Source: Paracyclopina nana
Lineage: Eukaryota; Arthropoda; Copepoda; Cyclopoida; Cyclopettidae
DNA: 64,000 nt
Assembly (NCBI GenBank): GCA_019096065.1
Contig: JAGUCH010000003.1
Span: forward strand, 6,696,001 to 6,760,000
Direction: 5' to 3'
The position numbers were made by a program, and so were the translations under genes. Shown here one piece after another: positions 12,121 through 23,060 of this stretch (its first letter is position 1; each line of letters opens with the position of its first letter). The notes beneath the pieces are model-generated. The model saw only the letters and a program-made list of their open reading frames with translations. It searched no databases and was not told the DNA's origin.

Positions 12121-12238
12121 GCTTAGTGATGGTTAAAAGTCTCATCACTACTTTTGAATGCTAAAAAATTATGAATTTAATCAAGAAATTAGCCTTAAAA
12201 AAGACAGCTCGTTTGCAGGTAAAACTTTGCGGTCAATC

Positions 12239-12462
12239 GCGCACACTAGTTCGCCTGGATATCATAGAGAGCGGAAGATTTCCAGCGCACGCTGCTGAGC
12301 AAATCGCGAAGGTCAAAATCTAAGTGAACGCAAATTTAAAAATATACACGTCACACAACCTCAAGTACATGAGTTTGACCTTTGCAATTTTTCGAGCCTT
12401 CGCGATGGTCTCAGCTTACTAAAACTTCCGCTCTCTATTTATATCCAGTCGACCTAGCGCAC
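12239..12462. mobile_element. Inverted-repeat insertion, about 224 bp
   Basis: Ends at 12239-12277 and 12425-12462 are inverted copies, sharing GCGCACACTAG-type outer and TAGAGAGCGGAAG inner blocks with a few mismatches. Inner sequence around 12300-12320 and 12395-12412 (CGCGAAGGTC and its complement) continues the pairing. It interrupts the left arm of the larger palindrome: the flanking sequence at about 12200 resumes at about 12520, while the right arm near 13790 is uninterrupted. Confidence 0.6.
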
Positions 12463-12682
12463 ACGCATCTCCAGCTAGAGTTCAGTACTTGCAGGGTAAC
12501 CAGATATTTTGAGTGATTTTTAGCCAGAATTTTTCCCAAAAGCACCAAAATAACGAGTTTGGCTTGAAATTGGTTGAGAATGCTTCATGTGTTTTTATGT
12601 TCTTCATTAGAATTGGTTTCGAAGACTTTCTTAAAATGCAATGTAATAGTTTTTTAATATGCCATAGTATTCATGAAAATAA

Positions 12683-12756
12683 GTGTGCTCTGACAGTACA
12701 TTGGCAGGGTGCTGACTTTTCACTCAGCAGACCCAGGTTCGAATCCCGGTCAAGTC
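12683..12756 (+). pseudogene. tRNA-Glu-like sequence (pseudogene or SINE head)
   Basis: It contains a perfect B box and T-loop (GGTTCGAATCC at 12736-12746) and an anticodon-arm-like GCTGACTTTTCACTCAGC with a TTC triplet as in tRNA-Glu. A run of seven Ts follows (12757-12763), like a Pol III terminator. The anticodon loop is one base too long and the acceptor ends do not pair, so it is not an intact tRNA gene. Confidence 0.5.
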
Positions 12757-13026
12757 TTTTTTTAAATTGAAGAAGAACTCTCAAGTTGCCAACCTTTCAA
12801 TAATGGATATTATTTCTTCATATGTGATGAAAAAAAGGTCATTTTTGTCAACTTGGCGGTGGGTTCACTACATACGGCAGTGAAGCGAAAATCCTTGTAT
12901 TTTGCTAAGATTTGGTGTGCGCTCGCATCTACCGTACAATAATGACCTTTTTTTCATCACATGTGAAGAAATAATATCCATTATTGTACAGTTGGCAACT
13001 TGAGAGTTCTTCTTCAATTAAAAAAA

Positions 13027-13100
13027 GACTTGACCGGGATTCGAACCTGGGTCTGCTGAGTGAAAAGTCTGCACTCTGCCAATGTACTATCAGAGCACAC
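13027..13100 (-). pseudogene. tRNA-Glu-like sequence, inverted copy
   Basis: Mirror copy of the sequence at 12683-12756 in the other palindrome arm, with the same B box and a T run after it (plus-strand A run, 13020-13026). The anticodon stem is more damaged here (GTGCAGAC against CTCAGC). It is non-functional as a tRNA on the same grounds. Confidence 0.45.
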
Positions 13101-13857
13101 TTACTTTCATGAATACTATGGCATAGTAAAAAACTATTACATTGCGTTTTTAGAAAGTCTTCGAAACTATAAGGAACGATGGCTTCTGTTACGTAGTACA
13201 GTCAGCGCACCCTAGTGTGAAAAGCCGTGTAGTATGCTCACTACAGAGGCAGCTACATAGCAACTCATAATTTGCCAAAAATTGGCCTTCCCTTCTGATT
13301 TATCAAAAATTCATAAAATAATAATGAATTCTTATGATGTTTCATGCTACTATGTGAACAAAAAATCAGGCCAATCAGCAAAAAAACCCTGGGGAATGCT
13401 GGTTCTTGAATTGCAGTCTAATTTGAAAATTTCCGCCTATTTTTAGACCAATCAGAGCAGAGTTAAAAAAAATGTTGGCTTTTATGGTGCTACCAGATAA
13501 AAACTTTTGTCAACACGCAATGAGTGATTCGGGCTGTTTTATGCAAAAACTGGCAATTTATAAAAGCTCTTAGCATGTAGTCCAAAAATTAATTTTTTTT
13601 TTTCACTTTTCCGTCAAAGCGTCATGCAAAAACAGCTGTACTACCTTACTGTGGCGCCATCTACCATGATAAATTTCAAAATCAGCTCTTATTCCTAATG
13701 AAGAACATAAAAACACATGAAGCATTCTCAATCAATTTCAAGCCAAACTCGTCATTTTGGTGCTTTTGGGGAAAATTTTTTAAGGCCAATTTCTTGATTA
13801 AATTGATAATTTTTTAGCATTCAAAAGTAGTGTTGATACTTTGAACCATCACGAAGC

Positions 13858-14033
13858 TGACAAAAATGTCAATACTGTCCTGATGACTCGTCCATATAGG
13901 GTTTTTCGCTCATTCATAGTAAAATTCCAGATCACTCGTGGCTTCGCCACTCGGTGATCTTTCATTTGACTACTCATGAGCGAAAAACCCTATATGGACT
14001 CATCATCAGGACAGTATTGTTACATTATTGTAT
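13858..14033 (-). mobile_element. Palindromic MITE, copy 2 (more complete)
   Basis: The core 13870-14019 (150 bp) has inverted arms of about 45 nt, both carrying CCATATAGGGTTTTTCGC, and an inner hairpin GATCACTCGTGGC-TTC-GCCACTCGGTGATC. Mini-hairpins at 13858-13871 (TGACA/TGTCA) and 14020-14033 (TTACA/TGTAT, one mismatch) flank it. Its surroundings (13690-14050) are the reverse complement of 11960-12610, so copies 1 and 2 sit in a larger inverted duplication. Confidence 0.7.
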
Positions 14034-14665
14034 GGTAGATGCGAGCACATGGCAAATCTCAGCAAAATACAAGGATTTTCGCTTCACTGCCGTATGTAGT
14101 GAACCCACCACCAAGTTGACAAAAATGCTCATTTATCCCTAAGTTTTGGCTTTTTTATGCTAAATCTGCCTAATTAGATTAAATAATAACGTGGTGCACA
14201 AACAACTGCGACCACATTGGATTAAGGCCGTTATAGATGGAAAAATTTAAAAATGTAACCTTAAGTTGAAAAAATATTGCCAATATTTATGTTAATAAAT
14301 GTTTCTAATTGAATATGCATCAAAGAGGCAAGCAGTGTATTGATGGGCTAAATTGAGCTATGAAATATTTCATCCTTGACTTAAAATTGATCAAATTCTA
14401 ATCTTAACTATGGTGCCTTGATCAGTTTTGACTGATGAATTTTCGTCAAACAAATTGTATCTCCCTCTAGCGGATTAGTTTCCCACGTGTTTTGAACTAG
14501 GCTATTGGGCGTTAAGGGACAGTTTTTATAAGTGTGACTTCCATTTTTCCCAAGCTCGTGTAGCTGATAAAGATGCTGAAAAAATATCTTCAAATTATTC
14601 TTAGGTGTTTAAAGACTTTAAAAAGTTCAAGGAAAGTTGAAGAGCCATTTTTTTGTATCCTTTAA

Positions 14666-15113
14666 CAGCTCCTGACTGTAAGCAACAAGCAATCCTGATA
14701 CAAGCTTTCGGATTCGAAAATCAGTTTTTTGGCCCAAACCCCTTGTAATGGTGTGAAAAGGTGGAAAATTAAGTTTCATAACCACTGGACCACTCTAGGG
14801 TGGTCAAGTGGTGCGGTAAGCTAAAGGCTGTTTAGATTAAGGCAAAAATGAATGGTGGCCTAGCTGGAGGTGTGGGTATGGCCAGAAATCAACTATACCC
14901 TAATTATCTAGGCCCTGGGGGGTCTCTAGGTGTCAGGGAAAAAAAGTTGATTAACGTAAATAAACTTGTTGAAAAATGGCCAAAATTCACTTTTTCGGAT
15001 CCTACTTTGAGGGCATTTTCCTCCCATGTCAGTGGATGGATTTTTGATTTTTCAACTCTGCATGAAAGTCAAAGCTTGTATCAGGATTGCTTGTGGCTTA
15101 CAGTCAGGAGCTG
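14666..15113. mobile_element. TTAA-flanked MITE (piggyBac-like)
   Basis: A 448-bp element with terminal inverted repeats of about 43 nt starting CAGCTCCTGACTGTAAGC; left 14666-14708 and right about 15072-15113 differ at about one position. TTAA stands directly outside both ends (14662-14665 and 15114-15117), the target duplication typical of the piggyBac superfamily. No transposase is present. A short frame at 14848-15117 reads through it and is not a gene. Confidence 0.7.
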
Positions 15114-15841
15114 TTAATTAATCATTAATATGGTCCCAACTTTGCTTGGCAAATAATGTAAATAATAAGTTTAAATGGGAGTAATTCAGCAAATGATTTA
15201 AATAGCTTACTTTAGTTTCAATAAAAGCTTATGCTTACTTTCATCTTTCTGTTTTCTTATGGCTTCACCAAAGCAAAAATTTTTTATGAGAATGGTATGT
15301 TAGCTGTCATCCTAAATTATATCAGCCACAAAAGTAAGCATCTAGTTGGGCAATCAAGCTAATTACAATGCTGATCTTATATTTAAAAGCTACTCAAACC
15401 TAATTGTTGAAATGCAGCCTTTCTAGATAGCGATCAAAGCTTTGATATCTTGAAACAGAGGAAGCCATTAATATTTAAAATCCAGCTACCAAAGAGAACT
15501 TTGTTAATGTGTTTCATGTTTTTCTGAGAATTAATTGGCTGAAAGCCGTTCAGTCCTAGAAAAAATTGTTGTTGTTGCACGCTATTTTTAGGCTAAGCTG
15601 CAAAAATATAAAAAAACGAGGAAATTAATTATTAACGTCAGTAGCTCGGACAATTTCATGGCACAATTCTGGTGTGAAAAGGCCTCTTAATTTTTTATTT
15701 AACGTGCCCAAGTTTGTTCTTAATAATGTGAAATTAGCAATAGTCTGTCAAGCAACCCATGTTTGAAAAATAATTGCTTCTTTTTGCTACATAGTTGCTC
15801 AGTTGGACCTCAGGCACTCAACTTGAACAGGCCTAACAGAA

Positions 15842-18800
15842 ATGATTTGCCCGAAAGTTATCTTACTTTTTCTGCTCACTATTATTTTCAAGCTCATAAG
15901 TAATTATGTTTCTGTCATATTCGATTTTATATATCTGCTAATTTCACTTTATCCAGGAGCAGCAACTGTGGATGAATTTACAACGATAGAGGTAACTAAA
16001 TTAACCTAATAATATGTCTCTCCAGCATTTGCCACTTCAGGTTGGAAACACTTGTCTGTATGTATCCAACTTTAAAATATGGCCATATATGGACAATGAC
16101 ATAATGAATAATGCTGCAAAATCTGCTTGCGCTGATATATACACAAGGCTTGCTATATTGGACAGCCAAGATGAAGATAGAGCTTTACTTGAGTTCTCAA
16201 GTAAATATGAGGTTTTATATACAATCAGCTTTTATGAAAACGAGCTTGGGCGGAGAGAGCCCTCATGTTAAATATTAGTTTTAAGAAGTACTAAATCTTC
16301 GGTACCCCCTGGTAAAGAGCTAAATGTACGTAGTTGGTAGCCTTAGGAAGTGAGTGACATCTTCTGAGCAACATCAGTCAATCCAAGTTGGGTCCTGTTT
16401 TGTTGATCTAAGGACTGTGTGCTCTAGCTCATAGAAGATCTGGGGACTTTCTGTTGCAGCCTATCCAGGGACAGTGTGTTCTAGTCATACAAATGCCCAT
16501 CAAATGTGAGTTAGTCCAAAAAGTCAAATGGAATATACATAAAACACAATATGTTCAACTAAAAATAAGCCACTATTGTCTCCAAGCCATGCTAACTAGA
16601 CCTCTCCATTCCTTTTTCTTAAAGACTGGTCAACACCGTCTGAGTCTTGCAGGCATGCGTTAATCCGCCAGTAGTACAGGGAAATGAGTGGAAGATGTAA
16701 TGAAACGGGTCAATACTTTTAAGGCCGAATAGGAGGTATCTGTCTTGTGACAATTCTAAAGTATATGCAAAGCTGATATAGCAAAAGATCACAAAGCTTC
16801 AAATTTTTGAAGGAACAAAGTCAACTAGTTTTTTCTTGGTTTGTAACAAATTAGGCAATAAGGTCAAAGCTAAGGACTGGTAAAGACAACTTATGATAAC
16901 ATTGTTCTTTCATAACTGTCAGAGCAAAGGGGCAAAAAGAAAAAGGGAAAAACTTCAAAAAGTTCTCATCTGCCTTTGATAAGATTTCATTTTGATGAAG
17001 GCTTTTCATTTTGAAAAAAAAGGGTTTTTGCAACCCCCCTTCTAGCTCAACTTTTTCCCTGTCAATTTGGCTGACCAGTCCACACTAGGGTCACTCCTAA
17101 TAAGAAAGTCGCATCATTGAAAGATATGCGAAAATGCACTGTAACTTCAAAACTGGTAAAAATTCCCATAACTTTGATAATTCCAAATCGTATGAAACTC
17201 ATTCCATAGCTAGAAAAATGTCATATAAAAAGATTTTTAAGCAAGCATTGGCCTTACTTGATCAAAAATATGCAAATATACCAAGAAGTAGCCATAAGAA
17301 TAGGTTACAAAACTTACACGAAATCTGAAAAAATTGCATATATATGAACACAAATGAGACATTAAATTATTCCAAGGTGTCCAGCTTGTGTTTTTTTAGA
17401 AAGTTTTTTTGAGGATTGCTGAAGTCCAAGGGATCTGGAGAAAAATTACTTTTTCCTTATTTTCAAGCAACCACTTTGTATAGAATTCATTAAGGAAATC
17501 TGAAGCTTCATAATAGAACATAATAATTTTGCAACCCAAAAACATAGAAGAAAGTAATTTTGAAGATTTGGTAGCAATTTGGAGACTAATTTTTAATGGT
17601 CTCTTATGCTATGGTTTCTATGAAATGGATGCGACTTTTTTTAGGAGTGACCCTTCTGTGCAGTCATTAGAAAAAGCAAGGAGAAATTTAATGCTAACTG
17701 TAGATTAAGGAAGGCTAATAATGCAACAAGTCGGATTCATGGAAAAAAGTAAATAAATTGGCAAAATTGAAAAAAGCTCTCCTTTGCTTTTTGGTCTCCT
17801 TACTTCATTTGAATTGATTTGATAATAAAGTGCATTGCATTTTTTAACTGTATTCTTAAAACTGACAGAAATGCAAAACACATAGTGGATATAAATGAAA
17901 GAATGAAGCCCAAAAGTCTAGATCATCAAGGTTAATACCATAGATTATTCCAACCATGAAAAACATTCCACAAACTTGGGGGAAGGTCCACTAAAAAATG
18001 GAATCCTTAGGGACCATTTTTGAACCGATTTTTATGCTTCTCACTTTTGAACTGATTATTTTCTTATTGCTAAATGTACCAAGCCTTTTGTAGCATAACG
18101 AAGTGATAGAAAGCCAAAGCAGCAATAATGTTTTTGTTTCCTTTTGTAAATCTAAGTATTTCTTATATTATAAAAAATATTTGATGTTGCAATTATGTCC
18201 CCAAATGTGCAAGCAAAGAAAAGTACCCATAGCTCGGCGACTATGGGGTCAGTCCAACCTACCCAACCAGAAATTTTCCCAAGTTTTCTGAAAGTTATTG
18301 TAACATGTTAGCACTCCTTCGTTTTATCCAGGTTGAGTTTATGTCGTTATGTAACATTAACTTCCGTATCACCGATGAAAAAAAATTGAGAAAAATCGAA
18401 TGTGACACGGAAAATTTGTATTTTCGATTTTACTTAGGTGTCAAGGCAGTTAATGTTACATAACGACTTGAACTCAATGTTGATAAAACGTAAAAGTTTC
18501 ACTTAGGGTTTTTTTGCCGTATGAGGGCCCAGAATTTCTGGTTGGGTAAGGTTAACTGCCGAATGTAAGCCTTGATCAGAGTTCTCCATAGAGCCAAAGA
18601 TTTATGCCAAAACCATCAACCGCAAAAAAAATTTCATATAAAAGCCATTTTTGAGCATTTTTTCTTCTAGCTTTAATGAGCCTATTGAAAATAATTAATT
18701 GGTGTCAAAAGACTCCTCATAACTCAGTTGGTGAGTGCAATTTTTTTTTATTTGATCAGCCTTGCCTAGCTCAAGCATTTATTGAATTTTAAGTGATTTC

Positions 18801-21800
18801 TAAACAGAGCCCACAAATAACCAATTTTCAACCTAGGTCCAAAAATTGGCCTCTAGCTCAGCCCAGGAGCATTTTTAAGCCCAAGTTGCATAATAAGTTA
18901 ATCAACCCAGAATATGGGGGCACTATTGGGGAAAGTGTCATTTGATTCTAGAATTTTCCCATGAATTAGCCACCTGGCTCCTACATAGACTCTTAAGCTT
19001 AAAGTATCTATTCAAATGAATCATTCTATTTCAAGGGTGCAAAATGTCCCTAACTTATGATGAAACTATATTGATTGATTTCGATTCAACCTCTGGGTAC
19101 AACCCTAGTGGACTGCCTAGTGGCAAAAAATGCTATTTCCAGAAATCTGATGGGTCTCATGATGCTTCTGATGTAAAATTGCAAGATTATATGTTTTATT
19201 GAAAAATAGATTTTATTTTATTGCTTAGGGAAAAAATTGCCAAGATTGGTTTACAGATGCAAATGGGGAAAAGACTTCAACAGTTCATTTTGTTTGCAAG
19301 AAAAAAGCAAGTTGCTGTAAGTTTATAACTTAATAGTAGTGATTAAAGTATTTTTTCCTAGCTGCAAATTATTTAACTCTCTTCTTTATTTAGCCGAATT
19401 GCCCAATTGCCAGAAGAGGCCAGAAGATCCTACAAAATGTGACATGAATCTTGGAAAACTCAACTTTGCAGCTGCAAAAGCTAATTGTGATGCAAACTTT
19501 GGATATCTGCCAAGAATAGTTAGTGAACTTGATTACCAGAAAGTTCCTGACTGGTCTTGGGTTGGCTTGACTTCTGATGTTACCCCGTAAGATTTTTCTC
19601 TTTGGAAATAAATTTCATTGAGCAAATTTAACCCTTTGCATTCAGTTTAAAGATATGTGGAAGCAGAAATATGGATATGAAGGGAGTTTCACTATGCATT
19701 GCAAGTCAGCAAAATTTCTATTGGGATGGGGGCAAAGTAATGCCTAAACTACCCCTCAGTTTTGACCAAGCCAAGTTCATGAGAGACATGCATGTGGATG
19801 TTGGTGATAAATGCTTTATCAGAGCAATTGGCATGATTCATGATCATGGGTGTAGCACAACTATGGATACTTATTGCACAATTGACCTTTCTCCAAATGG
19901 AATGGGAAGAAATTTAAGTATGTTTTCTAAAATCAGCAACACATCTTTCCATAAATCAAATCTTTAGTTCAACCAAATTTTTTGGCTGGTGGATTCACAT
20001 GTGCTCCACCCTCAGCTCCTCCTACTACTCCAAATATGGTTTTGGATGCAGATCAAGAAGACATCATGTGCATTGGCCATAAAGCTAGATACATATGCAA
20101 TGTTGGAGGCGTTAATATAAGAGCTGTAACAAAAATAAGGCTGGAATAAGCTTCTCCTCTACATCAGGGTCATTGCAGGATGACAAAACAAAATCAACTC
20201 TGGATGTGGAATGCTTGTCTAGTAAAACGTATGCCAATCCTAACCCTTGGCCCATTTGCATTGACAGGCTTGATTGTCCAGAACCATTTGTAGATGACTT
20301 GATCATGAAACATGACTGGAACAGCTCAAAAGGACTTACCCCAGTTTTTTCTGTTTCTTATGAATGTCTCTGGCCTAATAAGAAAGTAATTTCAAAAAGA
20401 GATCTTAGCAACAAAATTGATAGCAATGTCCTTGATACATTGAAAGTCAACTGTCGGCTCAATGGAACATATGATCTTAACATTGATGATTACACTTGCA
20501 CGAGACCCTGCCCAGTACAAAATGTTCCTGAACCAGACATAATGAAACATGACTGGAATAACTCAGATGCTAATCCAGAAATATACCAGGAAGTTAGATA
20601 CTCATGCTTGAATGGAAGACATCTGGTCAGCAAATTAGCTTTTGTTACTGCAAAGCCAACCCAATTTTTGGAGGAACTAATGTCGTCATGTCAAGTTGAA
20701 GGCTGGCTAAATGAAACCATAGGTTCTTACACATGCACAAGAGGATGTGAGACTCCTTTGAATTTCAGCAAAGTATTCACATATGACTGGAATCCTTCTA
20801 AAGGCAGTGATATTGGAATGAAGATCAAGTAAACTGTTACCATTTTGATTGTTTCCTCTTCTGCATAATTATTTTGCTCTGCAATTCAAGGTACTCATGC
20901 AACAATCCAACAAAAAAAGTGGTTGACTTATCTGAAGACAATTCACCATTGTACGATTACATTGAGGTTGAGTGTCAATATAATGGCCAGTACTCAGCTG
21001 AAATTGAAAAATTTGGTTGTACTGGTATATCTAAAATTTGAATTATTTTGAATGTAGCATTAAAAGAAAATCTTTCAGAATGTGCTAGGAGGGCTGATCC
21101 ACCAAATGGCCACATAGCATGTGAATCCAAAAGGTATGAAGTTGGAAAGTCTTGTACCCTAGAGTGCAATGCTGGATACATGCCAGTAGAAAAAACTTTA
21201 ATGACTTGTATTTATGATGCTAAGGCTAATGATTATTTTTGGGATGCTGATGCAAATCGATTTGCATGCTCTGTCCCAATTGGATTAGTAGTTGGAGGTG
21301 AAGACGCTGACTTAAACTATTTACAAGATGTAGAAGTTTTAGCCCCAGGCTACAATTGTTCTGACACAAAAATTGAGCCATATCCTTTAAAAGTGACTGG
21401 AGCATCAGCTGGTTTTGTTGAAGGACAAACCTTAGTTTGTGGTGGGGGAATGCTGTCATATGCCGATTGCTCAGTTGGCAAAGAGGGGAGTTCAATTTGT
21501 GGCAGAAACATTGAATGTGTCACAACAGCTGGAGGATCCAAGTGGTGCACAGGTCCTAAAACAGATGCATGCTACACTCTTGATCTGTATGGACTTGATG
21601 GGTGGACTTTGGCTATCAATCTGGGAGTACCAAGGGCTCACGCAGCCTCAGTTGTGACAAAAGATGGCTCTTTTTGGCTCATAGGTGGAACAGGAGTTAG
21701 AGAAATACTTAAGTCTACTCAAAAACTGAATTACATTGGGTAAGTTTACATGACTTTGTGATTGCAAAATAATGACAAAACAAGCTAGGTATTTGTTTTT

Positions 21801-22521
21801 TAGGGGGCAGTGGAGAAAAGTGCCTGGGCCATCATTACCTGAATCATTGAGTGGGGCATGTGCAACACCTTTAAACTTGAATGACATTGTTGTGGCAGGA
21901 GGATATTCAATGAAAACATTTGATTATAATGACAAGGCTTACATACTCGACACAAGAACCAAAACATGGTACACGAAGCCTTGGGCAAAATTGGCTTCTG
22001 GACCAAGATTTGACATGGCCTGTGCCCAAGTCAATTGGAGTGGAGATAAAGTGTCCTTAACAGCTGGGGGGTGGAATAATTCGGCTGTTAGTACAACTGA
22101 AATATTTCTCACCAATTCTTTGAAATATTCAGAATTATTGTCACACCAAAAACATCCCCCAACAACAGCTTTACCAGTTCAATTAAGATCAGCAGTTATG
22201 GCAGAGCTTGATTCAGTCACAATACTTGCTGGAGGAGTAATTTGTGCAGGGTATTCTGAAACTTCCAATGCTGATTGTGATGAAGCTACTAATTAATTTT
22301 TTGTCAGGAAAAGCAAGCAAGCACAAAATTGCCAACGGACTGGAAAAGTGTTCAGATTAATCAGAAATCTGACCTCATTGATTACTGAAGATGCTACATG
22401 GGTGGAAGATTCTCAACATTCCTTAAAAGTTCCCAGATCTGGACATGCTCTCTTAATTGTTCCAGCAACATTTGCTCCTAAGTGTAAAAGAACTAATGGC
22501 AACAAGCCCAATGAACTATAG
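15842..22521 (+). CDS. Secreted C-type lectin / CCP-like / kelch protein
   Basis: Thirteen exons, 1068 aa: 15842-15899, 15957-15991, 16041-16200, 19036-19172, 19229-19316, 19394-19586, 19646-19917, 19968-20125, 20179-20828, 20891-21024, 21079-21739, 21804-22250 and 22308-22521. All junction phases agree. Residues 1-21 (MICPKVILLFLLTIIFKL) look like a signal peptide. Two C-type-lectin domains follow: about 32-158, from GNTCLYVSNFKIW to VHFVCKKKASC, and 162-312 with DWSWVGLTSD. Next come cysteine-rich CCP/sushi-like modules (about 315-685), some sharing MKHDWN. Last are kelch blades (about 690-1050) with FWLIGGTG, VVAGGY and VPRSGHALLIVP. Many NxS/T sites and cysteines fit an extracellular protein. 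Ligand and role are unknown; immune recognition is only a guess. Exons 1, 2 and 4 are the least certain. The 2.8-kb intron 3 holds two MITEs. Confidence 0.8.
17088..17653. mobile_element. MITE in lectin intron, 566 bp
   Basis: Inverted ends start GGGTCACTCCTAA and continue to AAAGTCGCATC (left 17088-17114, right about 17628-17653). The matching may extend outward a few bases (CACA...). The interior is AT-rich and non-coding. No clear target duplication; superfamily undetermined. Confidence 0.6.
18262..18546. mobile_element. Tc1/mariner-type MITE, 285 bp
   Basis: TIR CCCAACCAGAAATT at 18262-18275 is matched by AATTTCTGGTTGGG at 18533-18546, with TA directly outside each end (18260-18261, 18547-18548). 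A second inverted block lies further in, GTCGTTATGTAACATTAACT near 18343-18362 against its complement near 18448-18467, so the element folds into a long hairpin. TA duplication indicates the Tc1/mariner superfamily. Confidence 0.7.
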
Positions 22522-22562
22522 TGATATTCCCAATCAAAAAAAGCAAAAGCAGCTTCATTTGC

Positions 22563-22568
22563 AATAAA
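22563..22568 (+). terminator. Poly(A) signal of lectin-kelch gene
   Basis: AATAAA 41 nt after the TAG stop at 22519-22521 supports this as the true 3' end, rather than the in-frame TAA at 22294-22296, which lies in the last intron. Confidence 0.7.
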
Positions 22569-23060
22569 AGAATTTTAAGTTTGAAAATATCATTTGATCA
22601 AATTTATTTGAGTAAACTCTCAAAACACTTAAAATTTAGTTTGTTATTTGTAAACCCTTGAAAAAATATTCAATAATGATTTCCAAAAATTAACAACTTG
22701 ATCTTAGGTGTTTTTGTTGAATAAATTGCCTTTAAAGTTGGAATGAAATTCTAAGGACTTTGCCATAAGGAAAAGTGTTTCTATTTTTTGGGAATTCCTT
22801 GTGGTTAACCCCACACGACTATCAGTGCAAAATTATGCCATATCACATCACTGCACAGCACAACTCAACACAAGTCAGATGAACAAATGCATGGCAATAT
22901 AAGGAGAGTATATAGTGCTTGCTGAGTTACAAGAGAGGAATTGTCATATTTGAGTCTTATTTCTCACATGGTTCACAACTGTGGAGTAATTTCTAAACAC
23001 AGAGTGTTGGCTGTCCCTTTTTTTAAAGTTTTCTAATTAAGCCCAAAACTAGAGTCATCT

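Larger units (their letters stand above)
12616..13167. repeat. Large inverted repeat with 97-bp spacer
   Basis: The left arm 12616-12843 and right arm 12941-13167 are reverse complements with few differences; each starts at GTTTCGAAGACTTTC and ends at GGTCATT. Each arm carries a tRNA-like segment followed by a T run. The spacer (12844-12940, beginning TTGTCAACTTGGCGGTGGG) is found again, inverted, at about 14026-14135. The unit is probably a foldback or MITE-like transposon. Confidence 0.75.
11774..15841. other. Gene-free block of nested inverted repeats
   Basis: No coding exon is recognisable in this 4-kb stretch. It holds two copies of a palindromic MITE, an inserted inverted-repeat element, a 550-bp palindrome carrying tRNA-like sequences, and a TTAA-flanked MITE, each listed separately. 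Short open frames here (for example 12513-12770, 14848-15117) fall inside the repeats and show no protein homology that I recognise. Confidence 0.7.
16201..19035 (+). other. Intron 3 of the lectin-kelch gene
   Basis: A 2.8-kb intron between the first and second parts of lectin domain 1. It contains two MITEs (17088-17653 and 18262-18546). I see no coding exon in it; the short frames at 16454-16663 and 17134-17328 show no lectin-like features. An extra or alternative exon cannot be excluded. Confidence 0.55.

Noticed and set aside
12683..12756. Functional tRNA-Glu gene
   Set aside because: The acceptor stem does not pair, the anticodon loop has an extra base, and the sequence lies in a transposon-like palindrome; called pseudogene/SINE-like instead.
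14848..15117. 89-aa plus-strand open frame
   Set aside because: It spans the interior and right TIR of a MITE and has no recognisable domain.
17134..17328. 64-aa plus-strand open frame in lectin intron 3
   Set aside because: It lies wholly inside a MITE and has no cysteines or lectin motifs.
21772..22296. Gene end at the in-frame TAA at 22294-22296
   Set aside because: Splicing at 22250/22308 keeps the frame, continues a kelch motif (PRSGHALLIVP) and leads to a stop followed by AATAAA.
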